Positions 7,437 to 15,202 are shown, counted from the stretch's first letter. The stretch: 28,551 bases of DNA from Actinomycetes bacterium (GCA_023417775.1 JAEZEJ010000001.1:1-28551), one strand, 5' to 3'. Numbers and translations are program-made. The notes: generated by a model from the sequence alone, not told the origin.

Positions 7437-7510
7437 GCCGTCACCGCCTGAACGAAAAGCACGGTAGGCAGGTGCCGGCATGGGATGGTGCCCGTTGCTT
7501 GCTCGCTCAT
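7433..7510 (-). CDS. Bridging micro-ORF (25 codons) between argB and argD
   Basis: The ATG overlaps the argB stop (ATGA) and the TGA overlaps the argD start (ATGA), so the micro-ORF fills the whole junction. The peptide begins MSEQATG, has CRH at residues 11-13 and ends LFVQAVTA. It matches the 25-codon micro-ORF before the SseB gene in length and at ten positions (M1, S2, E3, G7, C11, R12, F19, A22, V23 and the 4/21 similar pairs counted loosely). I take it as a coupling device more than as a functional peptide, but either is possible. Confidence 0.55.
   Translation of the reverse strand: MSEQATGTIPCRHLPTVLFVQAVTA
7434..7482 (-). repeat. Junction cassette hairpin, copy at argB/argD
   Basis: In RNA sense the arm CATGCCGGCACCTGCCT (7482-7466) pairs with AGGCGGTGACGGCATG (7449-7434), with one mismatch and one bulged T, around a 16-nt pyrimidine-rich loop. 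The argD ATG lies in the 3' base of the stem. The ATG-to-ATG period is 74 nt. The same stem, with changed base pairs, occurs at 20898-20946 and 20981-21029. Confidence 0.75.
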
Positions 7511-8502
7511 GGCTTCTCCTTGCTGCTGGTGGTGTAGAGGGCTGTCCGCAGCCGGGTCTCGACCCCGGGCAGCACCTGGGTGCCGACGCCCTCGTCGGTG
7601 AAGAGCTCCAGGAGCACCGCATGGGGGGTGCGGCCGTCGACGACGGTGGCACGGTTGACCCCGCCGCGTACCGCATTCAGGCAGGCGGACATCTTCGGGA
7701 TCATGCCGCTGGCGAGGCTCGGCAGCAGACGCTCGAGCGACTCGGGGCTGATCTCGCCGATGACATCGCTGCTATTCGGCCAGTCGGCGTACAGCCCCTC
7801 GACATCGGTGAGCACCAGCATCTTCTCGGCCTTCAATGCCGCAGCCAGTGCCCCGGCGGCGATATCGGCGTTGATGTTGTGCACCTGCCCGGAGGCATCC
7901 GGAGCGACGGTGGACACGACCGGGATGCGCCCGGCCTCGATGAGATCGAGCACGGCCTCAGGGCGCACGCCGGTCACCTCGCCGACGAGACCGATATCGG
8001 TCGGCTCACCGTCCACCACCGGCATCGTCTTCTGCGCGGTGAACAGCCCGCCGTCCTCGCCGGACATGCCGACCGCGAAGTCACCGTGGGCGTTCAGCAG
8101 GCCGACCAGCTCGCGGCCGACCTGACCGGTCAGCACCATCCGCACGACCTCCATCGCCTCGGGGGTGGTGACGCGATAGCCCCCACGGAACTCCGACTCG
8201 ATGCCGAGGCGGTCGAGCATCGCATTGATCTGCGGACCGCCGCCGTGCACGACGACGGGCTTGAAGCCGGCCAGCCGCAGGAACACGATGTCCTCGGCGA
8301 AGGCCCGCTTCAAGGCCTCGTCGGTCATGGCATTGCCGCCGTACTTCACGACGATGATCTCGCCGTGGTACTTCTTCAGCCACGGCAGCGCCCCCGCGAG
8401 CGTCGCGGCCTTGTCGGTCGCCTCACGCCAGGAGTCGGGGTTCCAGACGGTGTCGATGTCATTCGTGTCGTCGGTGTCGTTCATAGCGTTCTCATCGTTC
8501 AT
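7507..8502 (-). CDS. argB: Acetylglutamate kinase
   Basis: Phosphorylates N-acetylglutamate, usually the arginine-inhibited step. The 331-residue sequence has the phosphate-binding strand VVKYGGNAM, the substrate loop VVHGGGPQINAML and the nucleotide region MSGEDGGLFTAQK. An N-terminal helix (EATDKAATLAGALPWLKKY) precedes the first strand; that extension is characteristic of arginine-sensitive, hexameric enzymes. The first 19 residues are an acidic repeat-like stretch (MNDENAMNDTDDTNDIDTV) containing a second in-frame ATG at codon 7, so the exact start is uncertain. I keep the first because its ATG overlaps the argJ stop (ATGA). Confidence 0.97.
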   Translation of the reverse strand: MNDENAMNDTDDTNDIDTVWNPDSWREATDKAATLAGALPWLKKYHGEIIVVKYGGNAMTDEALKRAFAEDIVFLRLAGFKPVVVHGGGPQINAMLDRLGIESEFRGGYRVTTPEAMEVVRMVLTGQVGRELVGLLNAHGDFAVGMSGEDGGLFTAQKTMPVVDGEPTDIGLVGEVTGVRPEAVLDLIEAGRIPVVSTVAPDASGQVHNINADIAAGALAAALKAEKMLVLTDVEGLYADWPNSSDVIGEISPESLERLLPSLASGMIPKMSACLNAVRGGVNRATVVDGRTPHAVLLELFTDEGVGTQVLPGVETRLRTALYTTSSKEKP

Positions 8503-9650
8503 GTCGAATAGGCCGAGTTCTCGTGGACATAGGCGTGGGTGAGGTCACTGGTCCAGACGGTCGCCGAGGCGTCGCCGGACTTCAGGTCGATGGTCACGGT
8601 CACGTGCCGCGGCTCGAGGTCGACGAGGTCGATCGACTCTCCCACACCGCTGTCGCGGCAGACCCAGACGCCGTTGACGGCGACATCGAGGTTCTGCGGA
8701 TCGAAGCACGCCTCGCTGGTGCCGACCGAGGCCAGGATGCGGCCCCAGTTCGGATCCTTGCCGAAGATCGCCGTCTTGAACAGATTGCTGCGGGCCACCT
8801 CGCGTCCGGCCGACAGCGCGTCGGCCTCGCTCGCCGCATTGACCGTGGTGATGGCGATCTCGTGATCGGCGCCCTCGGCGTCCGCCAGCAGCTGCATCGC
8901 CAGATCACCGCAGACCTCGGTCAACCGCTCGGTGAACTCCTCGACATCGGGAGTCTCACCGGAGGCACCGCTGGCCATCAGCAGCACCGTGTCATTGGTG
9001 GACTGGCAGCCATCGGAGTCGAGGCGGTCGAAGGTGCGGCTGGTCGCCGAACGCAACGCCTCGTCGAGGGTCTCGGCCGGCAGATCGGCATCGGTGGTGA
9101 TGACGACGAGCATGGTGGCCAGTGCCGGGGCGAGCATGCCCGCCCCCTTGGCCATGCCTCCGATCGTCCAGCCGCCGCCCTCGCGGACCGACTGCTTGCT
9201 GACGTGATCGGTGGTCATGATCGCCGTCGCCGCGGCATCGCCGCCCTCGGCATCGAGGGCATCGGCCGCCGACCGCACGCCGGTCAGCAGCTTGTCCTCA
9301 TCCAGCAGGCGACCGATGAGGCCCGTGCTGCAGACCTGGACGTCCACGGCCCCGCTGCCGATCAACTCGGCGACGAGCTCCGCCGTGCGATGGGTCGTCG
9401 CGAATCCCTCGGACCCGGTGTAGCAGTTGGCCCCGCCGGAGTTGAGGATGACGGCGCGAGCGCTGCCGCCCTTGATCGCCTCCTTGCTCCAGAGCACTGG
9501 ATTGGCCTGGCAGCGATTGGACGTGAAGACCGCGGCCGCGGCCGACGACGGCCCTTCGTTGACCACGAGGGCGATATCGGGATTGCCGCTGTCCTTGAGT
9601 CCGGCCGTCACCCCCGCGGCCCGGAATCCCTGTGCTGCCGTGACACTCAT
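8499..9650 (-). CDS. argJ: Bifunctional ornithine acetyltransferase / N-acetylglutamate synthase
   Basis: Transfers acetyl from N-acetylornithine to glutamate, closing the cyclic arginine pathway. In bifunctional members it also uses acetyl-CoA. The 383-residue precursor belongs to the self-cleaving Ntn-hydrolase type. The motif KGAGMLAPALATMLVVITTDA contains the Ala178-Thr179 bond expected to be cut, freeing Thr179 as the nucleophile. The C-terminal part has FGKDPNWGRILA. The ATG at 9650 follows GGGAGGA at good spacing and begins MSVTAAQGFRAAGVTAGLK as in the family. It also overlaps the stop of a 36-codon micro-ORF that fills the gap behind argC. Confidence 0.97.
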   Translation of the reverse strand: MSVTAAQGFRAAGVTAGLKDSGNPDIALVVNEGPSSAAAAVFTSNRCQANPVLWSKEAIKGGSARAVILNSGGANCYTGSEGFATTHRTAELVAELIGSGAVDVQVCSTGLIGRLLDEDKLLTGVRSAADALDAEGGDAAATAIMTTDHVSKQSVREGGGWTIGGMAKGAGMLAPALATMLVVITTDADLPAETLDEALRSATSRTFDRLDSDGCQSTNDTVLLMASGASGETPDVEEFTERLTEVCGDLAMQLLADAEGADHEIAITTVNAASEADALSAGREVARSNLFKTAIFGKDPNWGRILASVGTSEACFDPQNLDVAVNGVWVCRDSGVGESIDLVDLEPRHVTVTIDLKSGDASATVWTSDLTHAYVHENSAYST

Positions 9651-9757
9651 GCCGTTCCTCCCTGGACCAAGATCTGCTCCCGATTCGTCAACCGGATCTG
9701 CTCCCCGTTGACGAACTGGGAGCACATCTGGGTACTGGTCTCGCTCCGCTGGATCAT
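9647..9757 (-). CDS. Bridging micro-ORF (36 codons) between argC and argJ
   Basis: Starts on the argC stop (ATGA) and ends on the argJ start (ATGA), exactly filling the junction. The peptide begins MIQRSETSTQMC and ends EQILVQGGTA. The DNA contains a 9-bp perfect inverted repeat TTCGTCAAC / GTTGACGAA (9715-9707 with 9692-9684, loop 14 nt) and GGGAGCAGATC is present twice (once as GGGGAGCAGATC). Unlike the argB/argD case, argJ keeps a good ribosome-binding site inside it. The sequence differs from the 74-nt cassette except for a shared CGGAGCGAG near its start. Confidence 0.45.
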   Translation of the reverse strand: MIQRSETSTQMCSQFVNGEQIRLTNREQILVQGGTA

Positions 9758-10800
9758 GGGGCCACTCCGATCGTGCTGAGTCCGGTGGTCTCGGGGAGGC
9801 CGAGGGCGAGGTTCATCGACTGGATGGCGCCCCCCGCGGTGCCCTTGACCAGGTTGTCGATCGCGGTGACGGTGACCAGACGTCCGGCCTTCTCATCGAC
9901 CGCCACTTGCACCAGGGCCGTGTTGGCGCCGAGCGCCGCGGCCGTGGTCGGCCACTGGCCCTCGGGCAGCACATGCACGAAGGGCTCGTCGGCGTAGACC
10001 GCGTCGTAGACATCGCGCACGACCTCGGGGGTCGCATGCGAGGCGAGCCGTGCCGTGGTGGTGGCCAGGATGCCCCGAGCCATCGGCACCAGCGTCGGCG
10101 TGAACGAGAGGGTCACCTCCTCGGCGCCCGCATGGCGCAGGTTCTGCAGGATCTCCGGGATGTGCCGGTGAGTGCCGCCCACCCCATAGGGGGACGCGGC
10201 ACCGAGGCCCTCCGCGGCGAGCAGATGCGATTTGAGTGCCTTGCCCGCCCCGGAGTAGCCGTTGGCGAGCACGGCGACCAGATCGGTCGCCTCGACGATC
10301 CCGGCCGCGATGGCCGGCTGCATGCCCAGCGTCACGGCCGTGACATTGCAGCCCGGCACGGCGATCCTCCGAGCACCGGGCAGCGACTCGCGCTGACGCG
10401 CGCTCTCCCCCACGATGAGCTCGGGCAGGCCGTACGGCCAGGTGCCGGCATGCTCGCTGCCGTAGTAGGCGGTCCAGTCCTCGGAGGACTCGAGCCGGTG
10501 ATCGGCCCCGCAGTCGATGACGAGGACATCATCCGGCAGCTGCGCGGCGACGGCACCCGATGCACCATGCGGAAGGGCCAGGAAGACGACATCGTGGCCC
10601 GCCAGGTTCTCCGGCGTGGTCTCCGCGACGATCCGGTCGGCCAGCGGCAGAAGATGCGGCTGGTGCTGGCCGAAGCGCGTACCGGCGGTGGACGCGCCGG
10701 TCAGCGCGCCGATCTCGACCTCCGGGTGAGACAACAGCAGCCGCAGCACCTCCCCGCCCGCATAGCCTGTGGCGCCGGTGACGGCGATCTTGATCGGCAT
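9754..10800 (-). CDS. argC: N-acetyl-gamma-glutamyl-phosphate reductase
   Basis: NADPH-dependent reduction of N-acetylglutamyl phosphate to the semialdehyde. The 348-residue protein opens with a Rossmann motif IAVTGATGYAGGEVLRLLL. The active-site cysteine lies in VPGCNVTAVTLGM, a variant of the more common PGCYPT, and the histidine region is GVGGTHRHIPEI. The ATG overlaps the argG stop by one base (TGATG). The length is normal. Its position directly behind argG makes it the second gene of the operon. Confidence 0.97.
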   Translation of the reverse strand: MPIKIAVTGATGYAGGEVLRLLLSHPEVEIGALTGASTAGTRFGQHQPHLLPLADRIVAETTPENLAGHDVVFLALPHGASGAVAAQLPDDVLVIDCGADHRLESSEDWTAYYGSEHAGTWPYGLPELIVGESARQRESLPGARRIAVPGCNVTAVTLGMQPAIAAGIVEATDLVAVLANGYSGAGKALKSHLLAAEGLGAASPYGVGGTHRHIPEILQNLRHAGAEEVTLSFTPTLVPMARGILATTTARLASHATPEVVRDVYDAVYADEPFVHVLPEGQWPTTAAALGANTALVQVAVDEKAGRLVTVTAIDNLVKGTAGGAIQSMNLALGLPETTGLSTIGVAP

Positions 10801-12230
10801 CAGTCGGCTCCGAACTCCATCGCGGCGGCGTCGACGGCGACCTCTTCGTCGCCCTCGACCGCCGGATTCGCCTCGATCTGCTCAGCTCCGCCGGCCGGCA
10901 GTGCCCCGAACAGGGTGCCGTTCTCGACGAGCACCTGGCCCTGGTCGAGCGGCTGCTCGGCGTACATCTCGAGCTTCGCGCGCGAGTCGGCGATGTCGAA
11001 ATTGCGCATGGTGAGCTGGCCGATGCGATCGGTCGGGCCGAAGACCGCGTTGTCGGTGCGCTCCATCGAGAGCTTCTCGGGGTGATAGGAGAACGCCGGG
11101 CCCTGCGTGTCGAGGATCGAGTAGTCCTCACCCCGCCGCAGCCGCAGCGTCACGTCACCGGTCACGACCGAGGCGATCCACCGCTGGATCGACTCGCGCA
11201 GCATCATCGCCTGCGGGTCGAGCCACCGGCCCTCGTACATGAGCCGGCCGAGACGACGGCCATGCTGGTGGTAGTTGGCGATCGTGTCCTCATTGTGGAT
11301 CGCGTTGACGAGCCGCTCGTAGGCGATCCACAGCAGCGCCATGGCCGGCGCCTCGTAGATGCCCCGGCTCTTGGCCTCGATGATGCGGTTCTCGATCTGG
11401 TCAGACATGCCGAGTCCGTGACGGCCGCCGATCGTATTGGCCTCGTGGACGAGGGCGACGGGATCGTCGTACCGGACGCCGTTGATGGCGACAGGAAGTC
11501 CCGCCTCGAAGGAGATCGTGACGTCCTCGGTGTCGATGTCGACGGACGGATCCCAGAACTTGACGCCCATGATCGGCTCGACGGTCTCCAGCGAGACGTC
11601 GAGGTGTTCCAGGGTCTTGGCCTCGTGGGTCGCACCCCAGATATTGGCATCGGTGGAGTACGCCTTCTCGGCGCTGTCGCGATACGGCAGGCCGTGGGCG
11701 ACGAGCCACTCGCTCATCTCCTGGCGACCGCCCAGCTCGCCGACGAAGGCGGCGTCGAGCCAGGGCTTGTAGATCCGCAGGTGGGGGTTGGCGAGGAGCC
11801 CGTAGCGATAGAACCGCTCGATGTCATTGCCCTTGAAGGTCGACCCGTCGCCCCAGATGTTGACATCGTCCTCGTGCATCGCGCGCACCAGCAGCGTGCC
11901 GGTGACGGCGCGTCCGAGGGGCGTGGTGTTGAAGTAGGTCCGGCCGGCGCTCGTGATGTGGAAGGCGCCGCAGGCCAGCGCCGCGAGTCCTTCGTCGACG
12001 AGGGGTCGCTTGCAGTCGAGGAGACGCGCGATCTCGGCACCGTACTCGGTGGCCCGGCCGGGCACCGAGGCGATATCGGGCTCGTCATACTGCCCGATGT
12101 CCGCGGTGTAGGTGCACGGGACCGCGCCTTTGTCGCGCATCCAGGCCACCGCCACCGAGGTGTCGAGGCCGCCGGAGAACGCGATGCCGACGCGCTCGTT
12201 GATCGGGAGATCCGTCAAGACTTTGGACAT
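10800..12230 (-). CDS. argG: Argininosuccinate synthase, long (E. coli-like) class
   Basis: ATP-dependent joining of citrulline and aspartate. The 476-residue protein has the PP-loop AFSGGLDTSVAV, then YFNTTPLGRAVTGTLLV, NIWGDGSTFKGNDIERFYRYGLL and RHGLGMSDQIENRIIEAKSR cut here in two overlapping blocks. These are blocks of the longer class typified by E. coli ArgG, not of the roughly 400-residue class found in many actinobacteria. About 30 extra residues (EQIEANPAVEGDEEVAVDAA, ending AMEFGAD) extend the C-terminus. The ATG at 12230 (MSKVLTDLP) is preferred over the in-frame ATG at 12257, which would lie inside the operator. This is the first gene of the arg operon. Confidence 0.97.
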   Translation of the reverse strand: MSKVLTDLPINERVGIAFSGGLDTSVAVAWMRDKGAVPCTYTADIGQYDEPDIASVPGRATEYGAEIARLLDCKRPLVDEGLAALACGAFHITSAGRTYFNTTPLGRAVTGTLLVRAMHEDDVNIWGDGSTFKGNDIERFYRYGLLANPHLRIYKPWLDAAFVGELGGRQEMSEWLVAHGLPYRDSAEKAYSTDANIWGATHEAKTLEHLDVSLETVEPIMGVKFWDPSVDIDTEDVTISFEAGLPVAINGVRYDDPVALVHEANTIGGRHGLGMSDQIENRIIEAKSRGIYEAPAMALLWIAYERLVNAIHNEDTIANYHQHGRRLGRLMYEGRWLDPQAMMLRESIQRWIASVVTGDVTLRLRRGEDYSILDTQGPAFSYHPEKLSMERTDNAVFGPTDRIGQLTMRNFDIADSRAKLEMYAEQPLDQGQVLVENGTLFGALPAGGAEQIEANPAVEGDEEVAVDAAAMEFGAD

Positions 12231-12233
12231 GGC

Positions 12234-12266
12234 TGCAATTATTGCACAACCCTGCAAGTACTTGCA
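12234..12266 (-). promoter_or_regulatory. Tandem ArgR (ARG) boxes over the argG promoter
   Basis: Box 1 at 12234-12246 is TGCAATTATTGCA (near-perfect palindrome). Box 2 at 12253-12266 is TGCAAGTACTTGCA (perfect palindrome). The centres are about 20 bp apart, two helical turns, as expected for a hexameric ArgR binding paired boxes. The TGCA-N5/6-TGCA form agrees with actinobacterial ARG boxes. A -10-like AATAAT (12243-12238, minus) lies inside box 1 and ends 7 nt before the argG ATG, so the operator would cover a leaderless promoter. Confidence 0.8.
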
Positions 12267-12283
12267 CGGTGGGGTCTCGGGGG

Positions 12284-12651
12284 CGGTGAGTGGTCAACCA
12301 CGCCGCTCGCTTCTCGCGGGCGGTGAGCTATGAACGACGGCGCCATCGATCCCCACGCGATTCCGGCGCCGAAGGTTGACCACTCACCGCGTTGCAGCCG
12401 GGAACGATATCGGTGAGCAGTCAACCTTCGACATGCTCGATGAGGTTGGTCACGCACCGATATCGTTCCCGGCCCCGTCGCGGTGAGCCATCAACGACCC
12501 GGCGATCGAGTAGTGACCGCGCAGGCAGCGACGAACCGGCTCAGCGGGTTCGCCAGCGCCACCATGGTTGACCACTCACCGCCATCTCGCCCTACGCCGT
12601 GACGGTGGGCAGCCACCTATGCCGGTCGCCGCGATGGTTGACTGCTCACCG
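12284..12651. repeat. Array of short inverted motifs between pheT and argG
   Basis: The 450-bp stretch from 12231 to 12682 has no gene. It holds about nine copies of a 16-nt motif CGGTGAG-NNN-TCAACC: plus at 12284, 12321 (diverged), 12411, 12481 and 12603 (diverged); minus at 12374, 12444 (diverged), 12566 and 12636. Where copies alternate in orientation, the gaps are 21, 17, 21 nt (12374-12496) and 21, 17 nt (12566-12651), so each neighbouring pair can form a hairpin. Between blocks lie other small inverted repeats, such as CGAACC/GGTTCG at about 12532-12551. It resembles a REP/BIME-like element. I do not recognise a named family. Confidence 0.8.
12397..12473. repeat. Perfect 19-bp inverted repeat within the array
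   Basis: GCCGGGAACGATATCGGTG at 12397-12415 is exactly reversed and complemented at 12455-12473. The 39-base spacer holds a motif pair and a small central dyad (TCGA-N5-TCGA). The whole forms a long cruciform or hairpin of about 77 nt. Confidence 0.85.
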
Positions 12652-12682
12652 CCCGGGGCGGGGCAGGACCAGGGTGACGGGA

Positions 12683-15181
12683 TCAGCGCAGGACGGCACC
12701 GAAACGGTCCGTCGCCGCCTGGACCGCCGCCGCTCGAGCCTGCGCGATCTCCTCCTCGGCGAGGGTGTGATCGGCGGCCCGCAGCCGCACATTGAAGGCC
12801 AGCGACACCTGCCCGGCCGGCACCGGGTCTCCTCGATAGACGTCGAAGAGCCGCACGGACTCGATCAGCGGGCTCGACGCCGCCAGGGCCTCCTGCAGCT
12901 CCCCCGCCGGCACCGAGGCCTCGACGATGAAGGCCAGGTCCTCCTTGGCCACGGGGAACGCCGAGAAGTCCGGGCGGGGGCCGATCTCCGGGGCCGCGGC
13001 GAGGAGCACGTCCAGATCGAGCTCGCCCGCCACCGCTCGCGGGGGCAGACCGTACGACTCGATCACCTTCGGATGCAGCTCGCCCGCGTGTCCGATGACG
13101 CGGCCGTCGAGGGTCAGCGCCGCGCAGCGTCCCGGGTGGAAGGGCGCGAAGGATGCGCTCTCGATCCCGATCCCCACGTGCAGCACCTCGGCGAGCCGTC
13201 GGGCCACCGCGATCGCATCGGACCACGCCACCGCACGGCCGGGGCCGTCCCAGCCCCCGCGCTCACGCGCGCCGATCAGCACCCAGGCCGCCGTCAGCGG
13301 CTGTTCGGGCAGGGCGGCGTCGAGTACCGCGAGTTCCTCGGGAGTAGGCCGGCGGTCGACCCCGTAGAGGGGGGCGGCCGGCGCATCGGGACGCGGACGG
13401 AACACGCGGCCGACCTCGCTGATCGCGACATCGTCGTGGCCACGGCCGACATTGAGCCCGGCGCTGCGCAGCAATCCGGTGAACAGTGTCGTCGTCAGCC
13501 CAGGCTCCTCGGCCGACAACGGGTTCTCCAGCAGCACCTGACGACGCCGCTCGTCATCGGCCGCCAGGCCGAGGCGATCGAAGTCGGCGGGCCCGGCGAA
13601 GGGGAAGGTCTTGACCTCGACGAGGCCGTCGCCCGCCAGCGCATAGCCGACCCGGCGACGCAGTTCCTGGGCGCGGGTCAGACCACGTCCACCGGTCGCC
13701 TGGGGCAGCACCGAGGGCACTTGGTCATAGCCGACGACCCGCAGCACCTCCTCGACGACGTCGTAGGGGTCGTTGATGTCGAAGCGCCACGGTGGCGGCG
13801 TCACGACGAGCGTGTCACCCTCGAGCCGCACCCGGCAGGCGTTGCCCTCCAAGGCACGCACGGCGGTGTCGGTGTCGATGGACGCGACCCCCGAGATCCG
13901 CCGCGGCAGGTCCGCCGGCACACGCACCTCGGCGGCATCGTCCACCTGACCGACGACGGTGAGACCGGGCTCGATGCGGCCGCCACCGTGCTCGACGAGC
14001 AGCTCGGCGACCCGGCGCGCCGCGCGCGCCTGCAGGGTGGGATCGACTCCCCGCTCGAAGCGACGGGCGGCCTCCGAGGAGAGCTTGTGCCGTCGCGATG
14101 CCCGCGCTACGGTGGCGCGATCGAAATAGGCGGCCTCGATGACGATCTCGGTGCTGGCGGCGTCGATCTCGACCCGCGCGGCCCCCATGACGCCCGCGAG
14201 GCCCACGGGCCCGTCGTCGTCGCAGATCAGCAGATCCTCCGGGTCCAGCGCGCGATCGACATCGTCGAGGGTGACCAGGCGCTCCCCCGCCGCGGCCCGG
14301 CGCACCCGGATCGGGCCGCTCAGCTTGGCGGCGTCATAGGCATGATTCGGCTGGCCGAGCTCGAGCATGACGTAGTTGCTGACGTCCACCGCCAGGGAGA
14401 TCGAGCGCATCCCCGCCTGCACCAGCCGACGGGCGATGACCGGCGGGGTCGGGCGGGTGGGGTCGAAGCCGCTCACGCGCAGGGTGGTGAACACCGGGCA
14501 CGCCGCGGCATCCTCGACCACCACCGGGTAGGCCTCTTCAGCAGACTCGGGGACCTCGATATCGGCCGGATCGGCGAAGTCCAGACCGAAGGCCAGCGCG
14601 GTGTCCCGCGCGACGCCGCGCAGCGACCAGGCATAGCCGCGGTCGGGGTTGACCTCCAGGTCGAGCGTCTCCTGGTTGAGGCCGAGCAGCTCGACCGCAT
14701 CGGCGCCGGGCTCGGCCTGCTCGGGCTCCAGCACGAGGATGCCCTCGGCATCGCCGGGCAGTCCGAGCTCGGCGGTCGAGCAGATCATGCCATCGGAGAC
14801 ATGGCCGTAGGTCTTGCGTGAGCCGATCTCGAAGCCCATCGCGGGCAGGAACGTGCCCGGCAACGACACGATGACCAGATCGCCGGGCCCGAAATTATGG
14901 GCTCCGCACACGATCCCGCGCCCGGCGGGCAGGTCGTCGCCGGCCGGATCATTGTGCTCCGGGCCGACATCGACCCGGCACCAGTTGATCGTCTTGCCGT
15001 TCTTCTGCGGCTCGGGATCGGCGGTCAGGACCCGTCCGACCACCAGCGGGCCGGTGATCTGCCCGCCGATGATCTCCTCGAGCTTCAGGTCGAAGGCCGT
15101 GAGACGCGCCGCCAGCTCCTCGGTGGTGACCGAGGAGGGCAGACCGGTGAGCTCACGCAGCCAGGAGACAGGGACCTTCAT
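12683..15181 (-). CDS. pheT: Phenylalanyl-tRNA synthetase beta subunit
   Basis: Beta chain of the alpha2-beta2 enzyme that charges tRNA-Phe. The 832-residue protein shows the bacterial domain order. First is MKVPVSWLRELTGL, then an EMAP-like tRNA-binding fold (about residues 40-155, with VCGAHNFGPGDLV and STAELGL). Next are the B3/B4 editing region (ITLAVDVSNYVMLELGQPNHAYD-type block, seen here as SLAVDVSNYVMLELGQP) and the B5 domain ending near VVEEVLRVVGYDQVP. The synthetase-like core is followed by a C-terminal FDX-ACB domain (FSAFPVAKEDLAFIVEASVP to the end). It follows pheS by 21 bases and is co-transcribed with it. The repeat array begins immediately after its stop. Confidence 0.97.
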   Translation of the reverse strand: MKVPVSWLRELTGLPSSVTTEELAARLTAFDLKLEEIIGGQITGPLVVGRVLTADPEPQKNGKTINWCRVDVGPEHNDPAGDDLPAGRGIVCGAHNFGPGDLVIVSLPGTFLPAMGFEIGSRKTYGHVSDGMICSTAELGLPGDAEGILVLEPEQAEPGADAVELLGLNQETLDLEVNPDRGYAWSLRGVARDTALAFGLDFADPADIEVPESAEEAYPVVVEDAAACPVFTTLRVSGFDPTRPTPPVIARRLVQAGMRSISLAVDVSNYVMLELGQPNHAYDAAKLSGPIRVRRAAAGERLVTLDDVDRALDPEDLLICDDDGPVGLAGVMGAARVEIDAASTEIVIEAAYFDRATVARASRRHKLSSEAARRFERGVDPTLQARAARRVAELLVEHGGGRIEPGLTVVGQVDDAAEVRVPADLPRRISGVASIDTDTAVRALEGNACRVRLEGDTLVVTPPPWRFDINDPYDVVEEVLRVVGYDQVPSVLPQATGGRGLTRAQELRRRVGYALAGDGLVEVKTFPFAGPADFDRLGLAADDERRRQVLLENPLSAEEPGLTTTLFTGLLRSAGLNVGRGHDDVAISEVGRVFRPRPDAPAAPLYGVDRRPTPEELAVLDAALPEQPLTAAWVLIGARERGGWDGPGRAVAWSDAIAVARRLAEVLHVGIGIESASFAPFHPGRCAALTLDGRVIGHAGELHPKVIESYGLPPRAVAGELDLDVLLAAAPEIGPRPDFSAFPVAKEDLAFIVEASVPAGELQEALAASSPLIESVRLFDVYRGDPVPAGQVSLAFNVRLRAADHTLAEEEIAQARAAAVQAATDRFGAVLR

Positions 15182-15202
15182 GGGGAGATGACCTCTCGAA
15201 TG

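Noticed and set aside
10441..10460. Further cassette copy suggested by GGTGCCGGCATGCTCG
   Set aside because: Lies within argC coding sequence, lacks the second arm and the ORF; chance similarity.
8523..11085. Long plus-strand frames opposite argJ and argC
   Set aside because: They mirror the codon structure of the arg genes and have no recognisable domains.
12228..12257. argG start at the ATG at 12257
   Set aside because: It would put the start within the ARG boxes and adds nine residues not found in the family; MSKVLTDLP at 12230 fits.
12284..12651. CRISPR array
   Set aside because: Units alternate in orientation, are too short (16 nt), are diverged, and the gaps are 17/21 nt with partly inverted content; no cas gene is present.
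12599..14821. 740-codon open frame on the plus strand opposite pheT
   Set aside because: High-GC shadow of pheT; the translation is rich in Arg, Gly and His without any family motif.
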